A stretch of 64,000 nt of DNA from Phytoactinopolyspora halotolerans (GTDB taxonomy: Bacteria > Actinomycetota > Actinomycetes > Jiangellales > Jiangellaceae): NCBI RefSeq assembly GCF_010550675.1, contig NZ_JAAGOA010000024.1:1-64000 (forward strand), read 5' to 3'. The position numbers were made by a program, and so were the translations under genes. How positions within the stretch are numbered: position 1 is the stretch's first letter; every line of letters starts with the position of its first letter. The notes beneath the pieces were generated by a model that did not search any database, was not told the DNA's origin, and saw nothing but the letters and a program-made list of their open reading frames with translations. Shown piece by piece: positions 6,785-14,393 of the stretch.

Positions 6785-9502
6785 ATGCCCGATCTATCCC
6801 GTCGTACATTCGTCCAGAGCATGGTCGGCGCGAGCGTGGGCGCCGCCGTTCCGATCGGTCCCGCCTTCGCCGCCCAGGCCGCGAACCAGGATGGTGCGGC
6901 GCCCGAGGCGCGGCTGCACTGGCTGGAGGGGGACCCGTCGCCGATCGGCACCGGCAGCACCTGGGGCGTGCCGTGGGCGAGGGGCACCGTCGACCCGGAC
7001 CAGCAGTTCGCGCTGCGGTCGTCCGGCGGCGATGCGGTGCCGACGCAGAGCTGGCCGTTGGCGTACTGGCCGGACGGGTCGGTGAAGTGGACCGCGCACG
7101 CGCTGGCGGCCGATGCCCAGGCAGCCGAGGAGTACGTCCTGGCGGCCGGCGAGCCGGCCGAGCCGGCCAACGCCGTGACCGTGCAGGAGAACCGTGGCCG
7201 GGTGGTGGTAGAGACCGGCGTGATCAGCTGCACGGTGAACAAGCGCGGCCCTTATGTGATCCGTTCGATCAGCAGGGGCGAACGGGAGATCGCGCGGCAC
7301 GTCGAGCTGGTCAACCTGCGCCAGCAGAAGATCGACGACGGCGACGAGGCCCGGGCCGACCGACGAAAGCTGGTCAGCAAGGTCGAAGAGGTCACGGTGG
7401 AGCAGTCCGGCCCGGTGCGGGCGGTCGTCCGGGTCGAGGGTGTGCACTCCGGCCCGGGGCGGGATTGGCTGCCGTTCACGATTCGGCTGTATTTCTACGC
7501 CGGCGCCGAGCACGTGCGGATCATGCACACGTTCGTCTTCGACAGCGACGGGAACGAGGAGTTCATCGCCGGCCTCGGTGTGCGCTTCCAGGTGCCGATG
7601 GTCGACGAGCTCTACGACCGGCACATCCGGTTCGTGGGTGAGGGGCACGGCATGCTCACCGAGGCGATCCAGCCGATCACCGGAATGCGCCGTGATCCGG
7701 GCCGGAACGTCCGAGCCGCGCAGGTGGACGGGAAGCGCTTGCCCGACCCTTCCACGTGGGACACCCGGGTCACCGACCGGCTGCACTGGATCCCGGCCTG
7801 GGGCGACTACCGGCTCAGTCAGCTGTCGTCCGAGGGGTTCACGGTGGCGAAGCGGACGACGAGCGGGCACGGTTGGGTGCCGATCGACCAGGGCGGCCGT
7901 GCCTCCGGGTTCGGTTACGTCGGCGGCGTCAGCGGCGGCGTCGGATTCGGGCTGCGGGATTTCTGGCAGCGCCACCCCACCCAGCTCGACGTGCGCGACG
8001 CGCAGACGGACTCCGCCGAGGTCACCGTCTGGCTGTGGTCGCCGGAGGCGCCGCCGATGGACACCCGCTTCTACCACGACGGCATGGGGCAGGACACGTA
8101 CGACGAGCAGCTCGATGCACTGGAGATCACCTACGAGGACTACGAGCCCGGATTCGGCACGCCCTACGGGATCGCGCGGACGAGCGAGTTGATGCTGTGG
8201 GCGCTGGACGCCACACCGGAGGCGGAGCGGCTCGGCGCGATGGCCGACGTGGTGCGGACGCCGCCGCAGATCGTCAACGAGGTGCAGCACCTGGTCGACG
8301 CGAACGTCTTCGGCGGTCTGTTCGCGCCGGTGGACCGATCCACACCGATGAAGGCGAAGATCGAGGACAGCCTCGACTTCCTCTTCGACTTCTACGCCAA
8401 GCAGCAGGACCAGCGGCACTGGTACGGCTTCTGGGACTACGGCGACATCATGCACAGCTTCGACGAGGACCGCAGCGTCTGGCGGTACGACGTTGGCGGC
8501 TACGCGTGGGACAACTCGGAGCTGTCGCCCGACCTGTGGCTGTGGTACTCCTACCTGCGCTCCGGACGGGCCGACATCTTCCGGTTCGCTGAGGCGATGA
8601 CCCGGCACACCGGCGAGGTCGACGTCTACCACATCGGTGAGTGGGCCGGTCTGGGCACGCGGCACAACGTGCAGCACTGGGGTGACAGCGCCAAGCAGCT
8701 GCGGATCAGCACGGCCATCTACCGGCGGATCTTCTACTACCTCACCGCCGACGAGCGCACCGGCGATCTGATGCACGAGCTGGTCGATGCCGAGGAGACG
8801 TTCCTGGTGCTGGATCCCATCCGCAAGATCCGCGAGGGGGAGTACGAGCCCGATCCCCGCGCGCTCGCCATCGGTCTGGGGACGGACTGGTCGGCGCTGG
8901 CCGCGGCCTGGTTCACCGAGTGGGAGCGTCGCGGGCCGCAGGCGTCCGCCGCGGAGCGGAAGGTGCTCGGCACGATGCGCACCATCGCAGCGATGCCGAA
9001 CGGGCTCGCCAACGGCGGCACCCTCTACAACATGGAGACCGGCGAGTTCTTGCCGGCCGAAGCCAGTGTCAGCGGGAGCTCGTTGGGGGCGATGTTCGGC
9101 CTGGTGGAGATCTGCGCCGAGCTCATCGACGCCATCGACATGCCCGAGTTCGAGGCCGCGTGGCTGCCGTACTGCCGGCTCTACAACGCCAGCCGCGAGG
9201 AACAGGAGGCGGAACTGGGCGGACGCCTCGGCACCAATCTCCGACAGGGCCACACCCGCATGGACGCCTACGCGTACCACCGACTCGGTGACGCCACGTA
9301 CGCCGATCGTGCGTGGGACTTCTTCCTCCACCCCCGGACCGGCTGGGAGTATTCGGTGGACCAGGACTGGAGCGCGCAGCGGAACGAGGACACGCTCAAC
9401 CCGACGGACACGGCGGCGTGGGTGTCCACCAACACCACCGCGCTCTATGGTCTGGCCGCCATCCAGAATCTGGCACTGGCGGGTGATCGCCTTCCGGACT
9501 GA
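6785..9502 (+). CDS. Tat-exported exo-rhamnogalacturonan lyase-like protein (PcRGLX/YetA-like)
   Basis: A 905-residue secreted protein. The N-terminus has a twin-arginine signal (RRTFV, hydrophobic stretch, then PAFAAQA), so it is exported folded. The mature part begins with RLHWLEGDPSPIGTGSTWGVPWARGTV-type sequence (split here as HWLEGDPSP and STWGVPWARG), typical of PcRGLX/YetA exo-rhamnogalacturonan lyases: a beta-rich N-terminal region, then from about residue 460 an alpha/alpha toroid rich in W, Y and H. These enzymes remove disaccharides from the end of rhamnogalacturonan-I. I did not identify catalytic residues with certainty. AAGGAG precedes ATG 6785. The upstream 230 bp contain no other gene and must carry its promoter. 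No transporter lies next to it. Confidence 0.8.
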   Translation: MPDLSRRTFVQSMVGASVGAAVPIGPAFAAQAANQDGAAPEARLHWLEGDPSPIGTGSTWGVPWARGTVDPDQQFALRSSGGDAVPTQSWPLAYWPDGSVKWTAHALAADAQAAEEYVLAAGEPAEPANAVTVQENRGRVVVETGVISCTVNKRGPYVIRSISRGEREIARHVELVNLRQQKIDDGDEARADRRKLVSKVEEVTVEQSGPVRAVVRVEGVHSGPGRDWLPFTIRLYFYAGAEHVRIMHTFVFDSDGNEEFIAGLGVRFQVPMVDELYDRHIRFVGEGHGMLTEAIQPITGMRRDPGRNVRAAQVDGKRLPDPSTWDTRVTDRLHWIPAWGDYRLSQLSSEGFTVAKRTTSGHGWVPIDQGGRASGFGYVGGVSGGVGFGLRDFWQRHPTQLDVRDAQTDSAEVTVWLWSPEAPPMDTRFYHDGMGQDTYDEQLDALEITYEDYEPGFGTPYGIARTSELMLWALDATPEAERLGAMADVVRTPPQIVNEVQHLVDANVFGGLFAPVDRSTPMKAKIEDSLDFLFDFYAKQQDQRHWYGFWDYGDIMHSFDEDRSVWRYDVGGYAWDNSELSPDLWLWYSYLRSGRADIFRFAEAMTRHTGEVDVYHIGEWAGLGTRHNVQHWGDSAKQLRISTAIYRRIFYYLTADERTGDLMHELVDAEETFLVLDPIRKIREGEYEPDPRALAIGLGTDWSALAAAWFTEWERRGPQASAAERKVLGTMRTIAAMPNGLANGGTLYNMETGEFLPAEASVSGSSLGAMFGLVEICAELIDAIDMPEFEAAWLPYCRLYNASREEQEAELGGRLGTNLRQGHTRMDAYAYHRLGDATYADRAWDFFLHPRTGWEYSVDQDWSAQRNEDTLNPTDTAAWVSTNTTALYGLAAIQNLALAGDRLPD

Positions 9503-9530
9503 GCGTGGGCGTGTTGATCGTCATGATGAC

Positions 9531-10472
9531 CTATGTGGTGAGGGCGATCTTTCCGCGCACGTGTCCCTGCTGGCTCAGCTTGTGGGCCTGGTCGGCCTCA
9601 GCGAGCGGGTATGTCGCCGAGATGTGCGGCCGCAGGGCGCCGTCGTCGATGAGTTCGGTGATCTGCTCGAGTGCGTGGTGATCCGGCGCGACCATGACGG
9701 TGACGGCGCGTCGGCCGGCGGCCCCTGCAGTGGCAGCGAGCTCGTCGAAGGCGGACGGATTGGTCAGTCCGATCAGCAGACCGCCGGGCCGTAGCACCTG
9801 CAGGGAGCCGTCCACCGTTTCGCCTGCGACGGTGTCGAGCACGATGTCGATCTCGGAGGTGGCCGTGCGGAAGTCCTGGGTCACGTAGTCGATGATCTCG
9901 TCGGTCCCGAGACCGTGGAGGAAGTCGCGGTTGCTGGGGCCGGCGGTGCCGACGACGTGTGCGCCGAGGGCTTTGGCCAGTTGCACCGCCAGGTGCCCGA
10001 CACCGCCGGCGGCGGCGTGGACGAGCACACGGTCACCGCGGCCGACCTTGCCCACCTCCACCAGTGATTGCCAGGCGGTGAGGGCGGCCAGGGGCACAGC
10101 AGCCGCTTCGACGTGGCTCAGACTGGAGGGTTTCGGAGCGAAGTGACGCGCCGGCGCCGCCACGTACTCGGCGTAGCAACCGGGCATGGCCGGGAAACCC
10201 GGCATTCCGTACACCTCGTCGCCGACGGCGAAGCGGTTGACGCCCGGGGCGACCGCGGCGACGACGCCGGAGACATCCCAGCCCAGGGTGAACGGTGGCG
10301 TGAGCCAGTAGCCCTGTTCACGGATCTGCCAGTCGGTGGGGTTGACACCGGCGGCTCGCACCTCAACCAGTACTTCGGTGGGCCCGGGGGAAGGGCGCTC
10401 GGTCTCGATCATGTGGAGTACCTCGGGTCCGCCCAGGGTCTCCTGGCGGATCGCCCGCATCATTTCCGTCAT
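9531..10472 (-). CDS. NADP-dependent quinone oxidoreductase-like (zinc-free MDR) protein
   Basis: A 313-residue medium-chain reductase. The N-terminal catalytic domain has VRAAGVNPTDWQIREQGYW and GWDVSGVVAAVAPGVNRFAVGDEVYG. The Rossmann domain carries HAAAGGVGHLAVQLAKALGA (AAxGGVG, NADPH site) at about residues 145-170 and VLDTVAGETVDGSLQVLRPGG. The zinc-binding Cys cluster of alcohol dehydrogenases is absent, as in quinone oxidoreductases. Likely role: NADPH-dependent reduction of quinones or enals. ATG 10472 is chosen by family length; a longer open frame upstream has no similarity. It is divergent from an HxlR regulator, a pairing known from qor/QorR systems. Confidence 0.85.
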   Translation of the reverse strand: MTEMMRAIRQETLGGPEVLHMIETERPSPGPTEVLVEVRAAGVNPTDWQIREQGYWLTPPFTLGWDVSGVVAAVAPGVNRFAVGDEVYGMPGFPAMPGCYAEYVAAPARHFAPKPSSLSHVEAAAVPLAALTAWQSLVEVGKVGRGDRVLVHAAAGGVGHLAVQLAKALGAHVVGTAGPSNRDFLHGLGTDEIIDYVTQDFRTATSEIDIVLDTVAGETVDGSLQVLRPGGLLIGLTNPSAFDELAATAGAAGRRAVTVMVAPDHHALEQITELIDDGALRPHISATYPLAEADQAHKLSQQGHVRGKIALTT

Positions 10473-10538
10473 GGCAACAATGCTGGTCGAGGTGGTTCCC
10501 GACGTATAGAAGGCACTTTGCTGATATATAGGTACCTT

Positions 10539-10991
10539 GTGTATACCACTCCTGACCTCCGCTCCCGCGGCGGCGCGGATGCGTATTTGCGTACGTGTGC
10601 GTCCCGGGCCGTGCTCGACGTCATTGCGAACAAGTGGGTCTGTCTGGTGATCGGAGCGCTCGGCGGTGGCACGATGAGGTTCGGCCAGCTGCGCCGGCGA
10701 CTCGACGGGGTCACCCAGAAGATGCTCACCAAGACGTTGCGCGAGCTGGAGCGGGACGGACTTGTGCGACGCGTCGTGTATCCGAGCATCCCGCCGCGGG
10801 TGGAATACAGCTTGACTGAACTCGGGCAGAGTCTCATCGATTTGATGGGCGAGATCCGCATCTGGTCCGAGGCGCACATCGACGACATACAGGTCGCGCG
10901 TGAGCGTTACGACGACGCTGCGGCACGTGACCTGGACCCGATCGAAACCACTGCCGTCTCATCTCAGCGTGGGAACCGAGTCGGGCGGTGA
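10539..10991 (+). CDS. HxlR-family transcriptional regulator
   Basis: A 150-residue winged-helix protein of the HxlR family. The signature DVIANKWVCLVIGAL, then RFGQLRRRLDGVTQKMLTKTLRELERDGLV and the wing PPRVEYSLTELG, cover residues about 25-100. A single conserved-position cysteine precedes the domain (RTCASRAV), as in the redox-sensing HxlR members QorR and YodB. GTG 10539 puts the HTH at the usual place. It is divergent from the quinone oxidoreductase across 66 bp that contains TATATAGGTACC and GGTA-N9-TACC (10531-10547), the latter overlapping the start codon and a possible operator. Inference: it represses the oxidoreductase until quinone or thiol stress. Confidence 0.85.
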   Translation: MYTTPDLRSRGGADAYLRTCASRAVLDVIANKWVCLVIGALGGGTMRFGQLRRRLDGVTQKMLTKTLRELERDGLVRRVVYPSIPPRVEYSLTELGQSLIDLMGEIRIWSEAHIDDIQVARERYDDAAARDLDPIETTAVSSQRGNRVGR

Positions 10992-11045
10992 CCCGTTGAT
11001 CGGTAGGGTCACCGCCCACATGGAGCCGACGTCGAGGAGCGGACG

Positions 11046-11273
11046 ATGTACGCAGCGATATGGCGAGTCCTTCCGGGACCATGGCCGATTCGCCTGCTGT
11101 TGTACCTCGCGCTCGTAGCCGCGATCGTGTACGCGCTGTTCATGTGGGTGTTCCCATGGGCGGAGGAGGCGTTCAACATCAACGACGTGACCGTCGGCGC
11201 CCCCGGTGCGAGCGCGGCTGCGCAATCCATCGTGGCCGAGTCTCCGTATCTCCCGGCATGGACCAGACTGTGA
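11046..11273 (+). CDS. Small single-pass membrane protein
   Basis: A 75-residue protein with one transmembrane segment at about residues 14-40 (WPIRLLLYLALVAAIVYALF), then WVFPWAEE and a conserved-looking NDVTVG motif. Proteins with this layout occur widely in actinobacteria and have no assigned function. The C-terminal tail is probably outside the membrane. It overlaps the start of the Rieske gene by 16 bp, so the two are co-translated and may act together at the membrane. It was kept as real because of this overlap, the clear membrane segment and the spacing from the upstream regulator. Confidence 0.65.
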   Translation: MYAAIWRVLPGPWPIRLLLYLALVAAIVYALFMWVFPWAEEAFNINDVTVGAPGASAAAQSIVAESPYLPAWTRL

Positions 11274-11902
11274 CGAGCGCAAGGAAGACCGAGACCACGA
11301 CCGCGACCGAGAGCGAGACCGCCGTGGTTCCCACCGGCGGGCACCATGCCGCATGCCCCCGGTGCGTGATCGGCCGTAGAACCGCCCTGATGGGGATGGG
11401 TGCTGTCGGTCTGGCGGGGTTCCTGACCGCATGCGGCGACGACGAGCCCGCCGACAGCGCCGATACGCCCGCGCCTGACGCCGGTGAGGACGACGACGGC
11501 GGGAACGACGACGCGGGGAACGGCGACACGGACAGGCCGGAGGAGACGGAAGGGACGGCCGAGCCGGAGGAGACGGCCGGCCCGGAGCCGGAACAGTCTC
11601 CGACCGGGGACGGTGGCGAGGCGCTCGCGGCCGTCGACGACGTTCCCGTGGGCGGCGGAGTGATCCTCAACGGACCCGGAGTGGTGATCACCCAGCCGTC
11701 GGACGGCGAGTTCGCGGCGTTCAGCACCGTCTGCACCCATCAGGGCTGCGCCGTCAGCGAGGTAGCCGACGGGCTGATCACCTGTCACTGCCACGGTAGC
11801 CAGTTCTCTGTGGCAGACGGCTCGGTCGAGCGAGGCCCGGCTGAGCAGGCGCTGGAGTCCGTGCCGATCGTCGTCGAGGGCGATCGGATCCTGCCCGGCT
11901 GA
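11258..11902 (+). CDS. Rieske (2Fe-2S) lipoprotein
   Basis: A 214-residue protein. Residues about 39-61 form a signal that reads as both Tat and lipoprotein (GRRTALMGMGAVG, then a lipobox ending LTAC at about residue 60). An acidic, Pro/Glu/Asp-rich linker follows to about residue 125. The C-terminal Rieske domain has the two cluster motifs CTHQGC and CHCHGS. The second differs from the usual CPCHGS by His in place of Pro. The protein would carry a 2Fe-2S cluster outside the membrane and pass electrons to an unknown partner. It is not next to cytochrome bc genes. ATG 11258 lies inside the preceding small membrane gene. Confidence 0.9.
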   Translation: MDQTVTSARKTETTTATESETAVVPTGGHHAACPRCVIGRRTALMGMGAVGLAGFLTACGDDEPADSADTPAPDAGEDDDGGNDDAGNGDTDRPEETEGTAEPEETAGPEPEQSPTGDGGEALAAVDDVPVGGGVILNGPGVVITQPSDGEFAAFSTVCTHQGCAVSEVADGLITCHCHGSQFSVADGSVERGPAEQALESVPIVVEGDRILPG

Positions 11903-11974
11903 GCGCGCCCGCCCCACCTCCGCGGCGCCCAGGCCTGACAATGGGAGGCAGGACGAGACCGTCGGCGAGGGAGG

Positions 11975-13138
11975 TTGCGGGTGCGCGGGCGCGAAGCCGC
12001 AGTCGGGCTGGTGACCAGGTTCACCCGTGCGCTCGGGCCGTCGGTGGCACGGCTCCGCCAGGCCGGGGTCACGCTCCTGCAGGCGGCCGCGGCCGCCGGG
12101 GCGTCCTGGTATGTCGCCCACGAGCTGTTGGGGCATCGGCCGGGAATCTTCGCGCCGATCGGCGCCATGCTGGTGCTCAGTCTGGCGCCCGGGCGCCGGG
12201 TGCGGCGAGCGGTGGAGATCGTCGCCGGGGCCGCCGTCGGGGTGGTCATCGGCGATCTGCTGATCGCCATGATCGGAACCGGGCCCATCCAGGTCTTCGT
12301 GGTCGCCACCCTGGCGATGGGGACGGTGACGGCGCTGGGTGCCGGCCCCATGGTGGTCACACAGGCCGGGGTCGCCAGCGTGCTGATCGCCACGATCGAG
12401 CCACCGGACGGCCTGTACAGCTCGCTCGCCAACCAGCGTCTGGTGGACGTGTTGATCGGCGGTGGTTTCGGTCTGGCCGCGTCGTTCATCCTGCCCCGGC
12501 ATCCGCTGGCCAGCACCCGCGCCGCCGCCGTACCGCTCTTCGCCGAATTACGCGCGACGCTGGAACAGATCGCCACGGCGCTGGACACCGGGGACGTCGC
12601 AGAGGCCGAGGCAGCCCTGCAACAGTCTCGTACGCTCGACGGCTACGTCCGGACCTGGCAGGAGACGATCGACCAGGCGGAGGAGACGGCAGTGCTGGCG
12701 CCGACGCATTGGAGCAAACGGTCCGTCGTCGGCCGGCAGTCGGCCGCGTTGGGCCCGGTCGAACTTGCGGTCCGGGACGTGCGGGTACTCGCACGCGCCA
12801 CTCTCCGGGTCTGCTCGATGGAGGAGGAGATCTCGCCGGAGCTGGGGCTGGCGGTTCGCGATCTCGCCGCCGCGGTGCTCGGCCTGGAGTCGGAGCTCTA
12901 CCGGGACAGGGGAGGGGTCAGGGCGCGGGCCGACGCGATACGGGCGGCGGGACGGGCCAGCCTCCTCGTCGCCGGCCGGGCCAGCATGCCTACCAGCGCG
13001 GTGGTCGCCCAGGTGCGCTCGACCGCGACCGACCTGTTGCGGGCCCTGGGGCTGGAGGTGACCGACGCTGTTGCCGAGGTGCGTGCGTCGGCGGAGAAGG
13101 TGCGCACCCAGCCGCGCGCCGACGACGAGGAGTCGTGA
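11975..13138 (+). CDS. FUSC-family (aromatic acid exporter-like) membrane protein
   Basis: A 387-residue protein. Several transmembrane segments lie in residues about 30-160 (a long hydrophobic run with GASWYVAHELLGHRPGIFAPIGAMLVLSLAPGRR, typical of FUSC/ArAE proteins, in pieces). A long cytoplasmic helical domain rich in A, E and R follows from about 175 to the end. The family includes aromatic carboxylic acid efflux components and fusaric-acid resistance proteins; the substrate here is unknown. The start is TTG 11975 or GTG 11981. It stands alone downstream of the Rieske gene, 72 bp away. Confidence 0.75.
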   Translation: MRVRGREAAVGLVTRFTRALGPSVARLRQAGVTLLQAAAAAGASWYVAHELLGHRPGIFAPIGAMLVLSLAPGRRVRRAVEIVAGAAVGVVIGDLLIAMIGTGPIQVFVVATLAMGTVTALGAGPMVVTQAGVASVLIATIEPPDGLYSSLANQRLVDVLIGGGFGLAASFILPRHPLASTRAAAVPLFAELRATLEQIATALDTGDVAEAEAALQQSRTLDGYVRTWQETIDQAEETAVLAPTHWSKRSVVGRQSAALGPVELAVRDVRVLARATLRVCSMEEEISPELGLAVRDLAAAVLGLESELYRDRGGVRARADAIRAAGRASLLVAGRASMPTSAVVAQVRSTATDLLRALGLEVTDAVAEVRASAEKVRTQPRADDEES

Positions 13139-13234
13139 GGGTATGCCCATCGGGAGCGACGCCGAGCCGATCGAGGTGTCGACCAGCGCCCGTACCGATG
13201 CTGCGGGTTGACGGCGTCAGCGACGGGCAGGAGT

Positions 13235-13471
13235 TCATCTCCAGGCGGGTTCGCGTCCTTCGGCGTAGTGCTCGAACGCCGTCACCAGCCCAAGCAACAC
13301 CTCGGCGCTGGTCTCCAGCAGCGCCTGCGCCTTGGGATCGTCGGTGTGGGTGATGTCGGAGCGAGCCTGGTGTGCCGCTGCCCGCAGCATCTCGGCCAGG
13401 CTCTCGGTGTCGTAGCGAGTGCCCTCTCCGCGTGGCTCCTCACCCGAAGGTCCGGTCATCTGTGTGGTCAT
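13235..13471 (-). CDS. Conserved small hypothetical protein (78 aa)
   Basis: A 78-residue soluble, charged, helical protein (core YDTESLAEMLRAAAHQARSD and AQALLETSAEVLLGLVTAFEHY). I do not recognise a named family. ATG 13471 is chosen over a longer frame because GGAGAGAAG lies upstream and the sequence becomes non-protein-like beyond it. It is divergent from the flavodoxin gene. A GAAT-N15-GGGTAC sequence at 13516-13540 resembles an actinobacterial SigB-type stress promoter for this gene. Confidence 0.6.
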   Translation of the reverse strand: MTTQMTGPSGEEPRGEGTRYDTESLAEMLRAAAHQARSDITHTDDPKAQALLETSAEVLLGLVTAFEHYAEGREPAWR

Positions 13472-13515
13472 CGCTGCTTCTCTCCGGCTTCCGGGGGAAT
13501 CCGTACAGGCTGCGC

Positions 13516-13540
13516 GTACCCCGAACGAGCAGATCAATTC
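13516..13540 (-). promoter_or_regulatory. Candidate SigB-type promoter for the 78-aa gene
   Basis: Read on the minus strand the motif is GAAT, a 15-bp spacer, then GGGTAC. It fits the general-stress sigma pattern GNNT-N14-16-GGGTAC/T known in Streptomyces. It lies about 45 bp before the start codon. The -35 part carries little information, so chance is possible. Confidence 0.35.
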
Positions 13541-13710
13541 GATGCGGTCCGAACCGCAGCGGCCCGAACCGCAGCGGTCCCGGTATGCGGCACATCAGGG
13601 GCCATATGCGGGACTTTCGCCCCTGCGGCTCAAGCGTGACCCGGACGGAACCTGAGGACGAGCAGCAGAACACGCGTCAGCGCGTGAGCGACGAGACGGA
13701 GAAGAGAACG

Positions 13711-14226
13711 ATGGACGCATGGGTCGTGTACGAGTCGATGTTCGGAAACACCAAGGCACTCGCCGAGGCGATTGCCGCGGGTCTGGCCGCCCGAGAGGTG
13801 CGGGTGCTAGAGGTGGGAGAGGCGCCGTTGGTCATCCCGGCGACGGTGGGTCTGCTGATCGTGGGATGCCCGACACATGCGTTCGGGATGAGCAGAGCCT
13901 CGACCCGGGAAGAGGCCGCGAAGGAGGCGCCGCACGGCGTGCTGTCGGCCCGGATCGGAGTACGGGAATGGTTCGACGCGTTGGAACGGGACGCCTCGGG
14001 CACCACCGCGGCGGTGACCTTCGACACCCGGGTGAACCGGCCCCGGCTGCCCGGCTCGGCCGCCGCGGCGGCGGAGAAGCGGCTGAAGCGCCTCGGTTTC
14101 GCCACGGTCGCGCGGCCGATGAGTTTCTATGTGCACGGCAAGGAAGGTCCCTTGGTCGAAGGCGAGATCGAGCGGGCCACGGAGTGGGCAGCGCAACTGG
14201 GAACGGAGTTCATGCCGGTGTCGTGA
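13711..14226 (+). CDS. Flavodoxin-family protein
   Basis: A 171-residue flavodoxin-like fold. The N-terminal FMN phosphate loop reads VVYESMFGNTKALAEAIA (T/S-x-T/F-G-x-T pattern, residues 5-22). Further flavodoxin features are GLLIVGCPTHAFGMSR (about 47-62) and AVTFDTRVNRPRLPGSAA (about 95-112). It would carry FMN and act as a cytosolic one-electron carrier or FMN oxidoreductase. ATG 13711 follows GGAGAAG; the open frame upstream has no similarity. Monocistronic: a long palindrome and a hairpin follow the stop. Confidence 0.85.
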   Translation: MDAWVVYESMFGNTKALAEAIAAGLAAREVRVLEVGEAPLVIPATVGLLIVGCPTHAFGMSRASTREEAAKEAPHGVLSARIGVREWFDALERDASGTTAAVTFDTRVNRPRLPGSAAAAAEKRLKRLGFATVARPMSFYVHGKEGPLVEGEIERATEWAAQLGTEFMPVS

Positions 14227-14284
14227 CGACCGCACCGGGCCGTCGAGGCCTGTCGTCCCCACACGCTGTCACGGTGGTTTAGCA

Positions 14285-14316
14285 GTCGACCTCCGGTCGG
14301 CCGACCGGAGGTCGAC
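14285..14316. repeat. 32-bp perfect palindrome
   Basis: GTCGACCTCCGGTCGG is followed immediately by its exact reverse complement, with no loop. It lies 59 bp after the flavodoxin stop and 8 bp before a second hairpin. It could extrude as a cruciform, act as a terminator half, or be a binding site for a large dimer. It does not match the GATCAT palindromes elsewhere in the window. Confidence 0.85.
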
Positions 14317-14323
14317 GGTGTTC

Positions 14324-14364
14324 GGCGGCGATGACGCCGGTCTCGGGCGGGCGTCATCGCCGCC
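14324..14364. terminator. Hairpin between flavodoxin and sulfurtransferase genes
   Basis: Arms GGCGGCGATGACGCC (14324-14338) and 14350-14364 are exact complements, 15 bp, with an 11-nt loop. There is no T-run, common for GC-rich actinobacterial terminators. It probably ends flavodoxin transcription, although it lies only 29 bp before the next start codon, so it could instead be a 5' leader structure of the sulfurtransferase gene. Confidence 0.55.
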
Positions 14365-14393
14365 GTGAGCGCCACCGTGGAATAGTGGAGAAG

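Noticed and set aside
6794-9331. 845-codon open frame antisense to the rhamnogalacturonan lyase-like gene
   Set aside because: High-GC antisense frames stay open by codon bias. The protein is V/P/R-rich, has no motif, and the plus strand has a clear signal peptide and family motifs.
13235-13537. Longer 100-codon version of the small minus-strand gene
   Set aside because: The first 22 residues are Cys/Ser/Arg-rich and lack a ribosome-binding site; ATG 13471 is better.
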